From assembly GCF_014337195.1 (NCBI RefSeq), contig NZ_CP060634.1:2108001-2172000 (forward strand): a stretch of 64,000 bases of DNA. Direction: 5' to 3'. Position 1 is the stretch's first letter; each line of letters opens with the position of its first letter. Below the pieces are notes generated by a model. That model worked only from the letters and a program-made list of their open reading frames with translations. It had not been told where the DNA came from and did not search any database. Shown piece after piece: positions 53,591 to 62,533 of this stretch. The DNA comes from Qiania dongpingensis (GTDB taxonomy: Bacteria > Bacillota > Clostridia > Lachnospirales > Lachnospiraceae). The translations under genes were made by a program, and so were the position numbers.

Positions 53591-56056
53591 ATGTCCAGTT
53601 ATCAGTTTAATAAAGAAGAATTCAAGCAGGAAGTGACCAGTAATGTGAAGAACCTGTTCCGGCGCACCATTGCGGAAGCGACGCCGAAGCAGGTATTCCA
53701 GGCTGTAGCATACGCGGTGAAGGATGTCCTCATCGACGAGTGGATCGCCACTCATAAGGAATATGAGAAAGAAGACGCCAAGACCTTGTACTATATGTCC
53801 ATGGAGTTCCTCATGGGCCGCGCTCTTGGAAATGATATCATCAATATCAAGGCAAGGGACGGTATCCGAGAGGCTCTTGACGAGCTCGGTTTCGATCTGA
53901 ATGTGATTGAAGACCAGGAGCGGGATTACGCGCTGGGGAACGGAGGCCTGGGACGTCTGGCCGCCTGCTTCCTGGACTCCCTTGCTACGCTGGGGTATCC
54001 GGCCTATGGCTGCGGGATCCGCTATAAGTATGGGATGTTCAAGCAGGAGATCAAGGATGGCTACCAGATAGAAGTGCCCGATGACTGGCTGCGTGACGGC
54101 AATCCGTTTGAGGTGCGCCGGGATGAATATGCGGTCGAGGTGAAATTCGGCGGATATGTGCGGACAGAATGTGACCAGTACGGGCGCAATCATTTCATTC
54201 AGGAGAATTACCAGTCCGTGCGCGCCGTTCCATATGACCTGCCGATCGTGGGCTATGGGAACAACGTGGTGAACACGCTGATGATCTGGGACGCGGAGCC
54301 CATCAACACATTCAATCTGGAATCCTTTGACAAGGGCGACTATCAGACCGCCGTGGAACAGGAGAACCTGGCGAAGAACATCGTAGAGGTCCTGTACCCC
54401 AATGACAACCATTATGCGGGCAAGGAGCTTCGGCTGAAGCAGCAGTATTTCTTTATTTCCGCCAGCGTTCAGCGCGCGGTGAATAAATTCAAGGCAAAGC
54501 ATGACGATATCCATAAGCTTCCGGAAAAGGTCGTGTTCCAGATGAACGACACCCATCCCACAGTGGCTGTGCCGGAGCTCATGAGGATCCTCCTGGATGA
54601 AGAAGGGCTTACCTGGGAGGAAGCGTGGGATATCACGACAAAGACCTGCGCTTATACCAATCATACTATCATGGCAGAGGCGCTGGAAAAATGGCCCCTG
54701 GAGCTGTTCTCCAGACTGCTTCCCCGTATTTATCAGATTGTGGAAGAAATCAACCGCCGGTTTGTGGAGCGGATTCGCCAGACCTATCCCGGAGACGAGG
54801 AAAAGGTGAGGAGCATGGCCATCATCTATGACGGACAGGTGAAGATGGCCCATCTTGCCATTGCAGGAAGCTTTTCTGTCAACGGCGTGGCGCAGCTCCA
54901 TACGGAGATTCTTAAGAAAAAGGTCCTGAAAGATTTCTATGAGATGGACCCCTGGAAGTTCAACAACAAGACCAATGGGATTACGCAGCGGCGTTTCCTG
55001 CTTCACGGAAATGAACTGCTGGCTAGCTGGGTGACAGATAAGATTGGGGATGAATGGATAACCGATCTGCCCCATATCAAAAAGCTGGCGCTCTATGCCG
55101 ATGATGAGAAATGCCAGCAGGAGTTCATGAACATCAAATATCAGAACAAGCTCCGTCTTGCGCGGTATATCAAAGAAAACAACGGCATTGATGTGGACCC
55201 CCGCTCTATCTTTGACGTGCAGGTAAAGAGGCTGCATGAGTATAAGAGACAGCTGCTGAACATCCTTCATGTGATGTACCTGTATAACCAGCTGAAGGAC
55301 AATCCGGAGATGGATATGGTGCCCAGAACCTTTATATTCGGGGCAAAAGCCGCCGCGGGCTATAAGATCGCCAAGCTGACCATCAAGCTGATCAATTCCG
55401 TGGCGGATGTGATAAACAACGATAAATCGATCAAAGGAAAGATTAAGGTGGTGTTCATCGAGGATTACCGTGTGTCCAACGCGGAGTGGATCTTTGCGGC
55501 TGCCGATGTGAGCGAGCAGATCTCTACGGCCAGCAAGGAAGCCTCCGGCACCGGAAATATGAAATTCATGCTGAACGGCGCCCTTACTCTCGGCACCATG
55601 GACGGCGCCAATGTGGAAATCGTGGAGGAAGTTGGGAAGGAATATGCCTTTATCTTCGGCATGACTTCCGACGAAGTCATTGCCTATGAGACGAGAGGCG
55701 GCTACAATCCCATGGATATTTTCAACAATGACCAGGATATCCGCCGGGTGCTGATGCAGCTGATCAACGGCTATTATGCGCCGAACAATACGGAGCTGTT
55801 CCGCGATCTTTACAATTCTCTCCTCAATACTTTGAGCACCAGCAGGGCGGATACGTACTTCAATCTGAAGGATTTCCGCGCCTATGCGGAAGCACAGAAG
55901 AAGGTGGATCAGGCTTACCGGGATGAGAAGTGGTGGGCAAAGGCTGCCATCATGAATGTGGCATGCTCCGGAAAATTCACATCCGACCGTACCATCCAGC
56001 AGTATGTGGATGAGATCTGGCATCTGGATAAGGTGACGGTAGATATGGACGAATGA
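53591..56056 (+). CDS. glgP: Glycogen/alpha-glucan phosphorylase
   Basis: 821 aa with GGAGG upstream. GT35 landmarks: YYMSMEFLMGRALGN near 58, ALGNGGLGRLAACFLDSLAT near 114 (phosphate-binding Gly loop), QMNDTHPTVAVPELMR near 317, FDVQVKRLHEYKRQLLN near 540, and EASGTGNMKFMLNGALTLGTMDGANV near 650, with the PLP-binding Lys in GNMKF. It releases glucose-1-phosphate from glycogen. The N-terminal allosteric phospho-Ser region of animal enzymes is absent, as usual in bacteria. Other glycogen genes are not in the window. Confidence 0.96.
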   Translation: MSSYQFNKEEFKQEVTSNVKNLFRRTIAEATPKQVFQAVAYAVKDVLIDEWIATHKEYEKEDAKTLYYMSMEFLMGRALGNDIINIKARDGIREALDELGFDLNVIEDQERDYALGNGGLGRLAACFLDSLATLGYPAYGCGIRYKYGMFKQEIKDGYQIEVPDDWLRDGNPFEVRRDEYAVEVKFGGYVRTECDQYGRNHFIQENYQSVRAVPYDLPIVGYGNNVVNTLMIWDAEPINTFNLESFDKGDYQTAVEQENLAKNIVEVLYPNDNHYAGKELRLKQQYFFISASVQRAVNKFKAKHDDIHKLPEKVVFQMNDTHPTVAVPELMRILLDEEGLTWEEAWDITTKTCAYTNHTIMAEALEKWPLELFSRLLPRIYQIVEEINRRFVERIRQTYPGDEEKVRSMAIIYDGQVKMAHLAIAGSFSVNGVAQLHTEILKKKVLKDFYEMDPWKFNNKTNGITQRRFLLHGNELLASWVTDKIGDEWITDLPHIKKLALYADDEKCQQEFMNIKYQNKLRLARYIKENNGIDVDPRSIFDVQVKRLHEYKRQLLNILHVMYLYNQLKDNPEMDMVPRTFIFGAKAAAGYKIAKLTIKLINSVADVINNDKSIKGKIKVVFIEDYRVSNAEWIFAAADVSEQISTASKEASGTGNMKFMLNGALTLGTMDGANVEIVEEVGKEYAFIFGMTSDEVIAYETRGGYNPMDIFNNDQDIRRVLMQLINGYYAPNNTELFRDLYNSLLNTLSTSRADTYFNLKDFRAYAEAQKKVDQAYRDEKWWAKAAIMNVACSGKFTSDRTIQQYVDEIWHLDKVTVDMDE

Positions 56057-56097
56057 GAAAGAAACGGAAGAACCATGTAAAATCCATGTAAAGCCGG

Positions 56098-56127
56098 TTG
56101 ACAAAGCGAAGAGAAATATAGTATAAA
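56098..56127 (+). promoter_or_regulatory. mgtE promoter
   Basis: TTGACA (56098-56103), 18-nt spacer, TATAAA (56122-56127), giving a 5' leader of about 250 nt. Confidence 0.65.
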
Positions 56128-56142
56128 TGAATTAGGCGAAAG

Positions 56143-56278
56143 AGGCACGTCACCCAGTCACTGACGTGCCTTTTCCTTTGATAAGAATTGACCAGGAGCA
56201 TTTTGAAAGGTGGTGGATTTATGGATTCAGACGGCAGTTGCAGGCAAAGCATGATGAGGGAAGCCCATAGGTCCACCA
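56143..56278 (+). promoter_or_regulatory. Structured mgtE leader with early terminator-like hairpin
   Basis: AGGCACGTCA pairs with TGACGTGCCT (56143-56152 with 56162-56171), followed by TTTTCCTTT; it can terminate glgP read-through and new mgtE transcripts alike. Further on, TGGTGGA (56211-56217) pairs perfectly with TCCACCA (56272-56278) and ATGG with CCAT inside it across a symmetric 3x3 internal loop. Mg2+ transporter genes often have ion-sensing leaders, but I could not match this to the M-box consensus. Confidence 0.5.
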
Positions 56279-56384
56279 TGACGGATGCCTGATAATAGAC
56301 GGGCTTTTGTCTCATGTTTTGCGTATATCGGATGGAAAGAGCCGGAAAGTCGTCCGGCAGAGAATACGCAGAAGGAGGCAGAGT

Positions 56385-57716
56385 ATGACGGAAAAAGAAA
56401 TATGTGAACTGCTGGGAAGAAAGCAGTATAAAGCGATCAAAGAGTCCTTTGCGGACATGAATGAAGTGGACCTGGCGGAGCTTTTGGAAAGGCTGCCGGA
56501 GAAGCAGATGATAATGGCCTTCCGCTTGATCGGAAAAGAGGAGGGGGCGGAGACCTTCAGCTTAATGGAGCCGAAGCAGCAGCAGATCCTGGTGGAGGCG
56601 CTGACTGAGCGGGAATTAAAAGCGGTGCTGGATGAAATGTTCCTGGATGATACGGCAGATCTCCTGGAGGAGATGCCGGCAAACGTGGTGGAACGGATTC
56701 TCGCCAATACAGACGTGGAAACCAGGAGACAGTTAAACCAGCTGCTCAGCTATCCGGAGGACAGCGTGGGCAGCATCATGACGGTGGAATATGTGGATCT
56801 GAAGCCGGAGATGACCGTGCGGGATTCCCTGGAGAAGATCCGCCGGGTGGGGATTGACAGTGAAACGATCTATACCTGCTATGTGATCCGGAACAAGAAG
56901 CTTTTAGGAATCGTGACAGCGAAAGCCCTCCTGATCTCCGATGAAAGAAAGACTGTAGAAGAGATCATGGAGTCCAATATCATCTCCATCAATACCCATG
57001 ACGACCAGGAGGCCGCGGCGAAGCTGGTGCGGAAATATGGTCTTTTGGCTCTGCCTGTAGTGGATAAGGAAGGCTGCATGGTCGGCATCGTGACTGTTGA
57101 TGACGCCATGGAGGTCATGCAGGATGAGACCACCGAGGATATTACCCTGATGGCGGCCATCGCGCCCAGTGAGGATTCCTATTTCGGGACTTCCGTATTC
57201 CGGCATGCGAGGAACCGGATCGTATGGCTGCTGATTCTGATGCTGTCGGCCACGTTCACCGGTGTGATCATCACAAAATATGAAAATGCGTTCGCTGCGA
57301 TTCCGCTTCTGGTGTCGTTTATCCCGATGTTAATGGATACCAGCGGAAACTGCGGTTCTCAGAGCGCCACTCTGATCATCCGCGGCATGGCCATTGACGA
57401 AATACACCTGAAGGATGTGATCCGGGTGGTATGGAAGGAAATGAGGGTGGCGGTACTGGTGAGCACGACGCTGGCGGTGGTGAACGGCATCCGGATCTTT
57501 GTAATGTACGGCGATGTGAGGATGGCGGTCCTGATCGGACTGACCCTTGTGTGCACCATTACCCTGGCGGAGCTCATAGGCTGTACGCTTCCCATGCTTG
57601 CCAAAAAGTGCAGGCTGGACCCGGCGATCATGGCCGCGCCGCTCATTACCACTTGTGTGGATGCGGCGGCGATACTGATCTATTTTTCCATTGCGACGAG
57701 TCTTTTCAAGCTTTAA
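56385..57716 (+). CDS. mgtE: Magnesium transporter MgtE
   Basis: 443 aa from ATG 56385 (AAGGAGG 8 nt upstream). N-domain of MgtE_N superhelix (1-125: DLAELLERLPEKQMIMAFRLI; MFLDDTADLLEEMP), two CBS motifs (about 130-250; SVGSIMTVEYVDLKPEMTV and VEEIMESNIISINTHDDQE), and five membrane helices (about 280-443) with PLLVSFIPMLMDTSGNCGSQSATLIIRGMA, the conserved pore helix. The cytosolic part closes the channel when Mg2+ binds. It imports Mg2+. Confidence 0.95.
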   Translation: MTEKEICELLGRKQYKAIKESFADMNEVDLAELLERLPEKQMIMAFRLIGKEEGAETFSLMEPKQQQILVEALTERELKAVLDEMFLDDTADLLEEMPANVVERILANTDVETRRQLNQLLSYPEDSVGSIMTVEYVDLKPEMTVRDSLEKIRRVGIDSETIYTCYVIRNKKLLGIVTAKALLISDERKTVEEIMESNIISINTHDDQEAAAKLVRKYGLLALPVVDKEGCMVGIVTVDDAMEVMQDETTEDITLMAAIAPSEDSYFGTSVFRHARNRIVWLLILMLSATFTGVIITKYENAFAAIPLLVSFIPMLMDTSGNCGSQSATLIIRGMAIDEIHLKDVIRVVWKEMRVAVLVSTTLAVVNGIRIFVMYGDVRMAVLIGLTLVCTITLAELIGCTLPMLAKKCRLDPAIMAAPLITTCVDAAAILIYFSIATSLFKL

Positions 57717-57735
57717 GAGGATATGCGGAACAGAC

Positions 57736-57767
57736 GGCGGCATCCCGTATTGGAAACAGATGCCGCC
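57736..57767 (+). terminator. Hairpin after mgtE
   Basis: GGCGGCATC (57736-57744) pairs with GATGCCGCC (57759-57767) in the 3' flank of mgtE. No clear T-run follows, so termination is uncertain. Confidence 0.4.
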
Positions 57768-57825
57768 GCCGGGGTTCCCCGGACGCGGAAAATGCCTGAA
57801 AAGGCCGAAAAACAAAGGAAAATCC

Positions 57826-57854
57826 TTGACGGATATATGGATTTATGATATAGT
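57826..57854 (+). promoter_or_regulatory. Promoter of rpmG-secE-nusG
   Basis: TTGACG (57826-57831), 17-nt spacer, TATAGT (57849-57854). Transcript start near 57861, about 68 nt before rpmG. Confidence 0.75.
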
Positions 57855-57928
57855 GAACAGGCGTATGGAAGCAAAAGGGCTTTTTTTTTTGGCCCTAATT
57901 ACAAAAAACGATAACGGAGGTGGAAGTT

Positions 57929-58078
57929 ATGCGTGTAAGGATTACATTGGCATGTACGGAATGCAAGCAGCGGAATTACAACATGACGAAGGATAAGAAA
58001 ACGCATCCTGAGAGAATGGAAACCAAGAAGTATTGCAGATTCTGCAAAACGCACACAATGCATAAGGAAACCAAGTAA
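57929..58078 (+). CDS. rpmG: Ribosomal protein bL33
   Basis: 49 aa: [19 protein letters not shown] at the start and [17 protein letters not shown] at the end. The two CxxC pairs are intact, so this is the zinc-binding (C+) form of bL33. AACGGAGG precedes the ATG. It opens the classical L33-SecE-NusG-L11-L1 cluster; tRNA-Trp, often found between rpmG and secE, is absent. Confidence 0.97.
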   Translation: MRVRITLACTECKQRNYNMTKDKKTHPERMETKKYCRFCKTHTMHKETK

Positions 58079-58109
58079 TTGGTGCTTGCGGCAGGAAAGT
58101 GAGAATGGC

Positions 58110-58301
58110 ATGGAAGAAAGCGCAAAGAAGAAAAAGAGCTTATTCAAGAATTTGAAGGCAGAGTTCAAAAAGATTATCTGGCCGGATAAGAAGTCTTTCA
58201 CAAGACAGACCGTCGCGGTCGTGCTCACATCTGTGTTCCTGGGTGCAGTGATTGCATTGTTGGATTTGGTGATTAAATTCGGCATCAATTTCGTTATATA
58301 A
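58110..58301 (+). CDS. secE: Preprotein translocase subunit SecE
   Basis: 63 aa from ATG 58110. The short single-helix form: basic amphipathic segment with FKNLKAEFKKIIWPDKKSFTRQ, which is the SecE signature, and one membrane helix (VAVVLTSVFLGAVIALLDLVI). It clamps SecY in the Sec channel. It lies between rpmG and nusG as in most Firmicutes. Confidence 0.95.
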   Translation: MEESAKKKKSLFKNLKAEFKKIIWPDKKSFTRQTVAVVLTSVFLGAVIALLDLVIKFGINFVI

Positions 58302-58317
58302 GGATAAGGGTGATGAT

Positions 58318-58833
58318 ATGTCAGAAGCGAATTGGTATGTAGTCCATACTTATTCAGGTTATGAAAACAAGGTAAAAGTCGATATTGAAAAAACAATAGA
58401 AAACCGGAACCTGCATGACCAAATCCTGGAAGTAACCGTACCGATGCAGGATGTTGTAGAGGTTAAGAACGGCATGAGGAAACAGGTTCAGAAGAAGATG
58501 TTCCCCGGCTATGTCCTCATCAACATGGTTATGAATGACGATACATGGTATGTCGTAAGAAACACCAGAGGCGTGACAGGCTTTGTGGGGCCGGGTTCCA
58601 AGCCGGTGCCGCTGACGGAAGAGGAGATGCGTCCTTTGGGCATCCAGAGCAATGAAGTGCTTGTGGACTTCGAGCTGGGAGACGCGGTGACAGTCATTTC
58701 CGGCGCCTGGGAAGGCACCGTCGGCAACATCAAGGGAATCAATCAGGGCAAGCAGAGCGTCACGATCAATGTGGATATGTTCGGCCGGGAGACCCCGGTG
58801 GAGCTGAATTTCACAGAAGTGAAAAAGATGTAA
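58318..58833 (+). CDS. nusG: Transcription termination/antitermination factor NusG
   Basis: 171 aa. NGN domain (WYVVHTYSGYENKVKVDIE to about 110, with MFPGYVLINMVMNDDTWYVVRNTRGVTGFVG) and KOW domain near 120-150 (FELGDAVTVISGAWEGTVGNI). It binds the elongating RNA polymerase and couples it to the ribosome. The start has AAGGATAAGGGTG upstream. Confidence 0.96.
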   Translation: MSEANWYVVHTYSGYENKVKVDIEKTIENRNLHDQILEVTVPMQDVVEVKNGMRKQVQKKMFPGYVLINMVMNDDTWYVVRNTRGVTGFVGPGSKPVPLTEEEMRPLGIQSNEVLVDFELGDAVTVISGAWEGTVGNIKGINQGKQSVTINVDMFGRETPVELNFTEVKKM

Positions 58834-58956
58834 CTAAAACGTCTGCCGGGAGAGTCTTGCAGCTGGCTGTCCGGAGGCAGCGCGTGGGAGGCGTTGAGCC
58901 GTTAATCAGGATGGAGGTTCCATCCACTACCACAATTGATTTAGGAGGTGCCTAAA

Positions 58957-59382
58957 ATGGCAAAAAAAGTAGTTGGTTATATTAAATTACAGATTCCTGC
59001 TGGTAAGGCGACACCCGCACCGCCGGTTGGTCCTGCGCTGGGGCAGCACGGTGTGAACATTGTTCAGTTTACGAAGGAATTCAATGCTAGGACGGCAGAC
59101 AAGGGAGATCTCATCATTCCCGTTGTCATTACCGTATATGCGGACAGAAGCTTTAGCTTCGTGACAAAGACGCCGCCGGCGGCCGTTCTTCTGAAGAAGG
59201 CATGCAACATTAAATCCGGGTCCGGTGTTCCCAATAAGAATAAGGTGGCCAGCATTTCCAAGGCTAAGCTTCAGGAGATTGCTGAGATGAAGATGCCTGA
59301 CCTGAACGCTGCGACGGTTGAGGCGGCCATGAGCATGATCGCCGGCACTGCACGCAGCATGGGAATCACTGTAGAAGACTGA
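58957..59382 (+). CDS. rplK: Ribosomal protein uL11
   Basis: 141 aa from ATG 58957 (TTAGGAGG 9 nt upstream). [34 protein letters not shown] and the C-terminal rRNA-binding [22 protein letters not shown] are all present. It forms the GTPase-associated region of the large subunit and is needed for RelA activation. Followed by rplA after 77 nt. Confidence 0.97.
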   Translation: MAKKVVGYIKLQIPAGKATPAPPVGPALGQHGVNIVQFTKEFNARTADKGDLIIPVVITVYADRSFSFVTKTPPAAVLLKKACNIKSGSGVPNKNKVASISKAKLQEIAEMKMPDLNAATVEAAMSMIAGTARSMGITVED

Positions 59383-59459
59383 GCAAAGGATTGTTCAGCA
59401 GTCAATCGTTTTAGATGTGGGAGGGATATTCCCGCAATTACCACTAGGAGGTTTATTTT

Positions 59460-60155
59460 ATGAATAGAGGAAAGAAATACGCAGAAGCTGCTAAATTAAT
59501 CGACCGTACGATCCAGTATGAGCCGGCAGACGCGGTTGCTCTTGTAAAGAAGACCGCGGTTGCCAAATTTGACGAGACCATTGAAGCCCACATCCGTACA
59601 GGCTGTGATGGACGTCATGCTGACCAGCAGATCCGAGGCGCCGTTGTGCTGCCCCACGGAACAGGCAAGACCGTTCGTGTCCTGGTATTCGCAAAGAATG
59701 CAAAAGCCGACGAGGCTCAGGCTGCAGGCGCAGATTTTGTAGGCGCTGAGGAACTGATTCCGAAGATCCAGAATGAAGGATGGCTGGATTTCGACGTGGT
59801 TGTCGCTACCCCGGATATGATGGGCGTGGTTGGCCGTTTGGGCCGTGTGCTCGGACCGAAAGGCCTGATGCCCAACCCTAAGGCGGGAACCGTGACCATG
59901 GATGTGGCAAAAGCCATCGCTGAAATCAAGGCTGGTAAGATTGAATACAGACTGGATAAGACCAATATTGTCCATGTACCGCTGGGCAAGGCTTCTTTTA
60001 CAGAGGAGCAGTTGTCCGAAAACTTCCAGACGTTAATGAATGCAATTATAAAAGCAAAACCCAGCGCACTGAAGGGCCAGTATTTGAAGAGCGTGACTCT
60101 GACATCCACCATGGGCCCCGGTGTGAAGGTAAATCCCCTCAAGTTCATGGGCTGA
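59460..60155 (+). CDS. rplA: Ribosomal protein uL1
   Basis: 231 aa, start behind TAGGAGG. Signature [20 protein letters not shown] near 60, [32 protein letters not shown] near 115-147 and FMG end. It forms the mobile L1 stalk at the E site and in many bacteria represses its own L11-L1 message. Confidence 0.97.
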   Translation: MNRGKKYAEAAKLIDRTIQYEPADAVALVKKTAVAKFDETIEAHIRTGCDGRHADQQIRGAVVLPHGTGKTVRVLVFAKNAKADEAQAAGADFVGAEELIPKIQNEGWLDFDVVVATPDMMGVVGRLGRVLGPKGLMPNPKAGTVTMDVAKAIAEIKAGKIEYRLDKTNIVHVPLGKASFTEEQLSENFQTLMNAIIKAKPSALKGQYLKSVTLTSTMGPGVKVNPLKFMG

Positions 60156-60195
60156 TCCGATTTAGGATCTCCGTCGGAATGATGGGAAAAAGAGA

Positions 60196-60223
60196 TTGAC
60201 ACAAGAAATAATATGTGTTAATT
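60196..60223 (+). promoter_or_regulatory. Promoter of rplJ-rplL
   Basis: TTGACA (60196-60201), 16-nt spacer, TTAATT (60218-60223). It begins a separate transcript carrying the L10 leader. Confidence 0.55.
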
Positions 60224-60239
60224 TATATGAGTACGGCTT

Positions 60240-60372
60240 TTGCCGTATATTCGCCGAAGACAGCAGGTACCCACGGGTGTAAGCGTTGCGCCTGCCGAGG
60301 AAGATAAGATTGACAGTATGTGAATTCTTATGCCCCCTGTACGTCTTTGCGTACAGGGGTTTTATTTCATAG
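60240..60372 (+). promoter_or_regulatory. Ribosomal protein L10 leader with terminator
   Basis: The conserved CCGAAGACAGCAGGT...GCCTGCCGAGGAAG core (about 60253-60302) is the binding site for the L10(L12)4 complex. It is followed by CCCCTGTACG/CGTACAGGGG (60334-60359) and TTTTATTT, an intrinsic terminator. Excess L10-L12 shuts off rplJL. Confidence 0.9.
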
Positions 60373-60457
60373 GAAACAGGACTTCTTATCTCGCGTCTAG
60401 CAAACACGCAGACAGCGCGTTTGAACGGCGGCAAAATAAAATAAGGAGGAAAAAAGA

Positions 60458-60946
60458 ATGGCAAAAGTGGAATTGAAACAGCCGGTTGTGGAAGAGATTT
60501 CCAATCTGCTGAAGGAAGCCAAATCTGCGGTCATCGTGGATTATCGCGGGCTGACAGTTGAGCAGGATACAGAACTGCGTAAACAGCTGAGAGAAGCCGG
60601 CGTTAATTACAAGGTATATAAAAATACCATGATCAATTTTGCAATCCAGGGTACAGAATTTGAACCTCTGAAAGCGAACCTGGAAGGCCCTACGGCTCTG
60701 GCCACATCCGCTACGGATGAAACTGCGCCTGCCCGCATCATGAACGAATTCAGTAAAAAGGCAGACAAGCTGCAGCTGAAAGCCGGCGTCGTGGAAGGAA
60801 GCTATTATGATGAAGCAGGCATAAAGCTGATCGCGACTATCCCCAGCAGAGAAGAACTCCTGGGCAAACTGCTTGGAAGCATGCAGTCTCCGATCGCGAA
60901 CTTTGCTCGCGTTATCAGCCAGATTGCGGAGTCCAAGGCAGAATGA
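60458..60946 (+). CDS. rplJ: Ribosomal protein uL10
   Basis: 162 aa, start behind AAGGAGG. SAVIVDYRGLTVEQDTELRKQLREAGVNYKVYKNTM near 24-60 is the rRNA-binding part; the C-terminal helix (LLGSMQSPIANFARVISQIAES) docks L7/L12 dimers. It is the base of the stalk that recruits translation GTPases. Its synthesis is governed by the leader just upstream. Confidence 0.97.
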   Translation: MAKVELKQPVVEEISNLLKEAKSAVIVDYRGLTVEQDTELRKQLREAGVNYKVYKNTMINFAIQGTEFEPLKANLEGPTALATSATDETAPARIMNEFSKKADKLQLKAGVVEGSYYDEAGIKLIATIPSREELLGKLLGSMQSPIANFARVISQIAESKAE

Positions 60947-61000
60947 TCATCACCAAGAAAAAACTATTTATGAATATAAAACTTTATGGAGGTAAATAAA

Positions 61001-61378
61001 ATGGCAAAGTTAACTACTGCAGAATTTATTGATGCGATCAAAGAGTTAAGCGTATTAGAGTTAAATGATCTGGTAAAAGCTTGTGAAGAAGAGTTTGGTG
61101 TATCCGCAGCAGCAGGTGTTGTTGTGGCGGCAGGCGGTGCGGCAGGCGGCGCAGCTGAGGAAGAGAAGACTGAGTTCGATGTAGAGCTTACAGAAATCGG
61201 ACCTAACAAGGTTAAGGTCATCAAGGTTGTACGTGAAGCTACCGGTTTAGGCCTTAAAGAGGCTAAGGAAGTGGTAGACAGCGCTCCCAAGGTTGTAAAG
61301 GCTCAGGCCAGCAAAGAAGAGGCTGAGGAAATCAAGACCAAACTGGAAGCAGAGGGTGCAAAGGTTACTCTTAAATAA
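61001..61378 (+). CDS. rplL: Ribosomal protein bL12 (L7/L12)
   Basis: 125 aa from ATG 61001 (ATGGAGG upstream; the ATG at 60986 is inside that site). N-terminal dimerisation helices ([24 protein letters not shown]), an Ala/Gly hinge (about 38-55) and the C-domain [38 protein letters not shown] that contacts EF-G and EF-Tu. Followed by a strong terminator. Confidence 0.98.
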   Translation: MAKLTTAEFIDAIKELSVLELNDLVKACEEEFGVSAAAGVVVAAGGAAGGAAEEEKTEFDVELTEIGPNKVKVIKVVREATGLGLKEAKEVVDSAPKVVKAQASKEEAEEIKTKLEAEGAKVTLK

Positions 61379-61410
61379 TTCCATACGAACTGAAGGATCA
61401 AATATGATCA

Positions 61411-61442
61411 GGGCGGCATACCTTTCGGTATACCGCCCTTTT
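61411..61442 (+). terminator. Terminator of the ribosomal protein operon
   Basis: GGGCGG-C-ATACC (61411-61422) pairs with GGTAT-A-CCGCCC (61427-61438), one mismatch, TTTC loop, then T4. It also lies just beyond the convergent lacI-type gene. Confidence 0.9.
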
Positions 61443-61448
61443 GGGCTG

Positions 61449-62504
61449 TCAGGATTTTAGTTCACCGGTGGGTACCGCACTTCTCCGTATGATCAGTTCT
61501 CCGCTTACAAGAATCTTGGCGGGAGCTGTCCCCGGATTTTTCAGCTTATAATGGAGCAGCTGGACTGCCTGGGCGCCCAGCTCTTTACATGGTACCCGGA
61601 CAGAGGTGAGAGGAGGGGCGCAGATGGCGCTGAAAGAAATGTCGTCTATGCCCACGATGGAATAATCCTGAGGAAGACGGAAACCTTTGTCTTTAAGAGC
61701 GCGGCTGCACCCGAGCGCGATCATGTCGTTGTCCGCAAGAAGGGCTGGGGGAAGATCGGCTCCTTGGTCCAGCAGGCGGCTCATTTCCTGATATGCGCCC
61801 GCCATGGAGGGGGTAAGGCAATAGATGCGTTCTTCCGCCTGGGAGAGCCCCAGCCGGCTGACCGCGTTTTGATAGCCCTGAAAACGGGCACTGAAGTTGC
61901 CGGTATTCATGGAACTGTGAAGATAGCCGATGTCCCTGTGGCCGAGTGAAAAAAAATAGTCCATCGCTTTTTCCACGATTTCCTCGTTGTTCATTGTCAC
62001 ACAATTCAGGGAGTGCCCCGGAGCGGGAGTATCCACGAGGATAACAGGTACGGAAAGCCTTTCAAAAATCGGCAGGTCATGCGCTTCCAGCTCGGTGCCC
62101 AGGACGACGATGCCGTCCAGTGGGTCGGAAGAGACCATGTGGTAGATCTCTTCTTTGTTTTCCGGGCCGAAGGAGGTGATGACAAGGCGATAACCCAGCT
62201 TCCTGCATTCTTCTTCCAGGGAATCAATGATTGAAGAGACAAAATTCCCGTTTTCTTCCACAAGTATTGCGGAATTTTTATATTTCAAAAAACGTATGCT
62301 TCTATGAAAAGAAGCTTTATCCCGAAACTCGCTGAAAGCCTCCTCCTTCTTTTCGACTGAGTACCCGTATTCTTCCAGCACCGCGGATATCCTGGCCCTG
62401 GTTTCGGTGCTGACCCCTTTTCTGTGGTTGATCACAATAGATACGGCTGCCGGGGAAACACCCAGTTCTGCCGCGATATCCTTCAGCTTATGTTCTTTTT
62501 TCAT
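61449..62504 (-). CDS. LacI-family transcriptional regulator
   Basis: 351 aa. HTH at 5-30 (KLKDIAAELGVSPAAVSIVINHRKGVSTETRARI, with hinge helix following), then a periplasmic-binding-type sugar domain (about 70-340; AILVEENGNFVSSIIDSLEEECRKLGY; VILVDTPAPGHSLNCVTMNNEE; LADNDMIALGCSRALKDKGF; ISFSAICAPPLTSVRVPCKELG). A member of the CcpA/RbsR/PurR group for a sugar-like effector; the target is not adjacent on the same strand. GGAGAG precedes the ATG. The repeat R2 begins 30 bp upstream of its start. Confidence 0.93.
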   Translation of the reverse strand: MKKEHKLKDIAAELGVSPAAVSIVINHRKGVSTETRARISAVLEEYGYSVEKKEEAFSEFRDKASFHRSIRFLKYKNSAILVEENGNFVSSIIDSLEEECRKLGYRLVITSFGPENKEEIYHMVSSDPLDGIVVLGTELEAHDLPIFERLSVPVILVDTPAPGHSLNCVTMNNEEIVEKAMDYFFSLGHRDIGYLHSSMNTGNFSARFQGYQNAVSRLGLSQAEERIYCLTPSMAGAYQEMSRLLDQGADLPPALLADNDMIALGCSRALKDKGFRLPQDYSIVGIDDISFSAICAPPLTSVRVPCKELGAQAVQLLHYKLKNPGTAPAKILVSGELIIRRSAVPTGELKS

Positions 62505-62533
62505 ATCTGCACTCTCCGATTCTATGCTATAAA

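Noticed and set aside
53414-56104. 896-codon open frame on the minus strand opposite glgP
   Set aside because: It is the antisense of a well-conserved glycogen phosphorylase; no domain is recognisable and it spans the glgP leader.
56143-56278. M-box magnesium riboswitch before mgtE
   Set aside because: Some short similarities (TTAGGCGAAAGAGGC) were seen, but the conserved core could not be aligned convincingly by eye, so it is left as an unassigned structured leader.
57877-57899. T-rich run after AAAAGGGC as a terminator before rpmG
   Set aside because: GGGC/GCCC could pair only by looping out the whole T-run, leaving no U-tract after the stem; it lies just after a good promoter and before rpmG.
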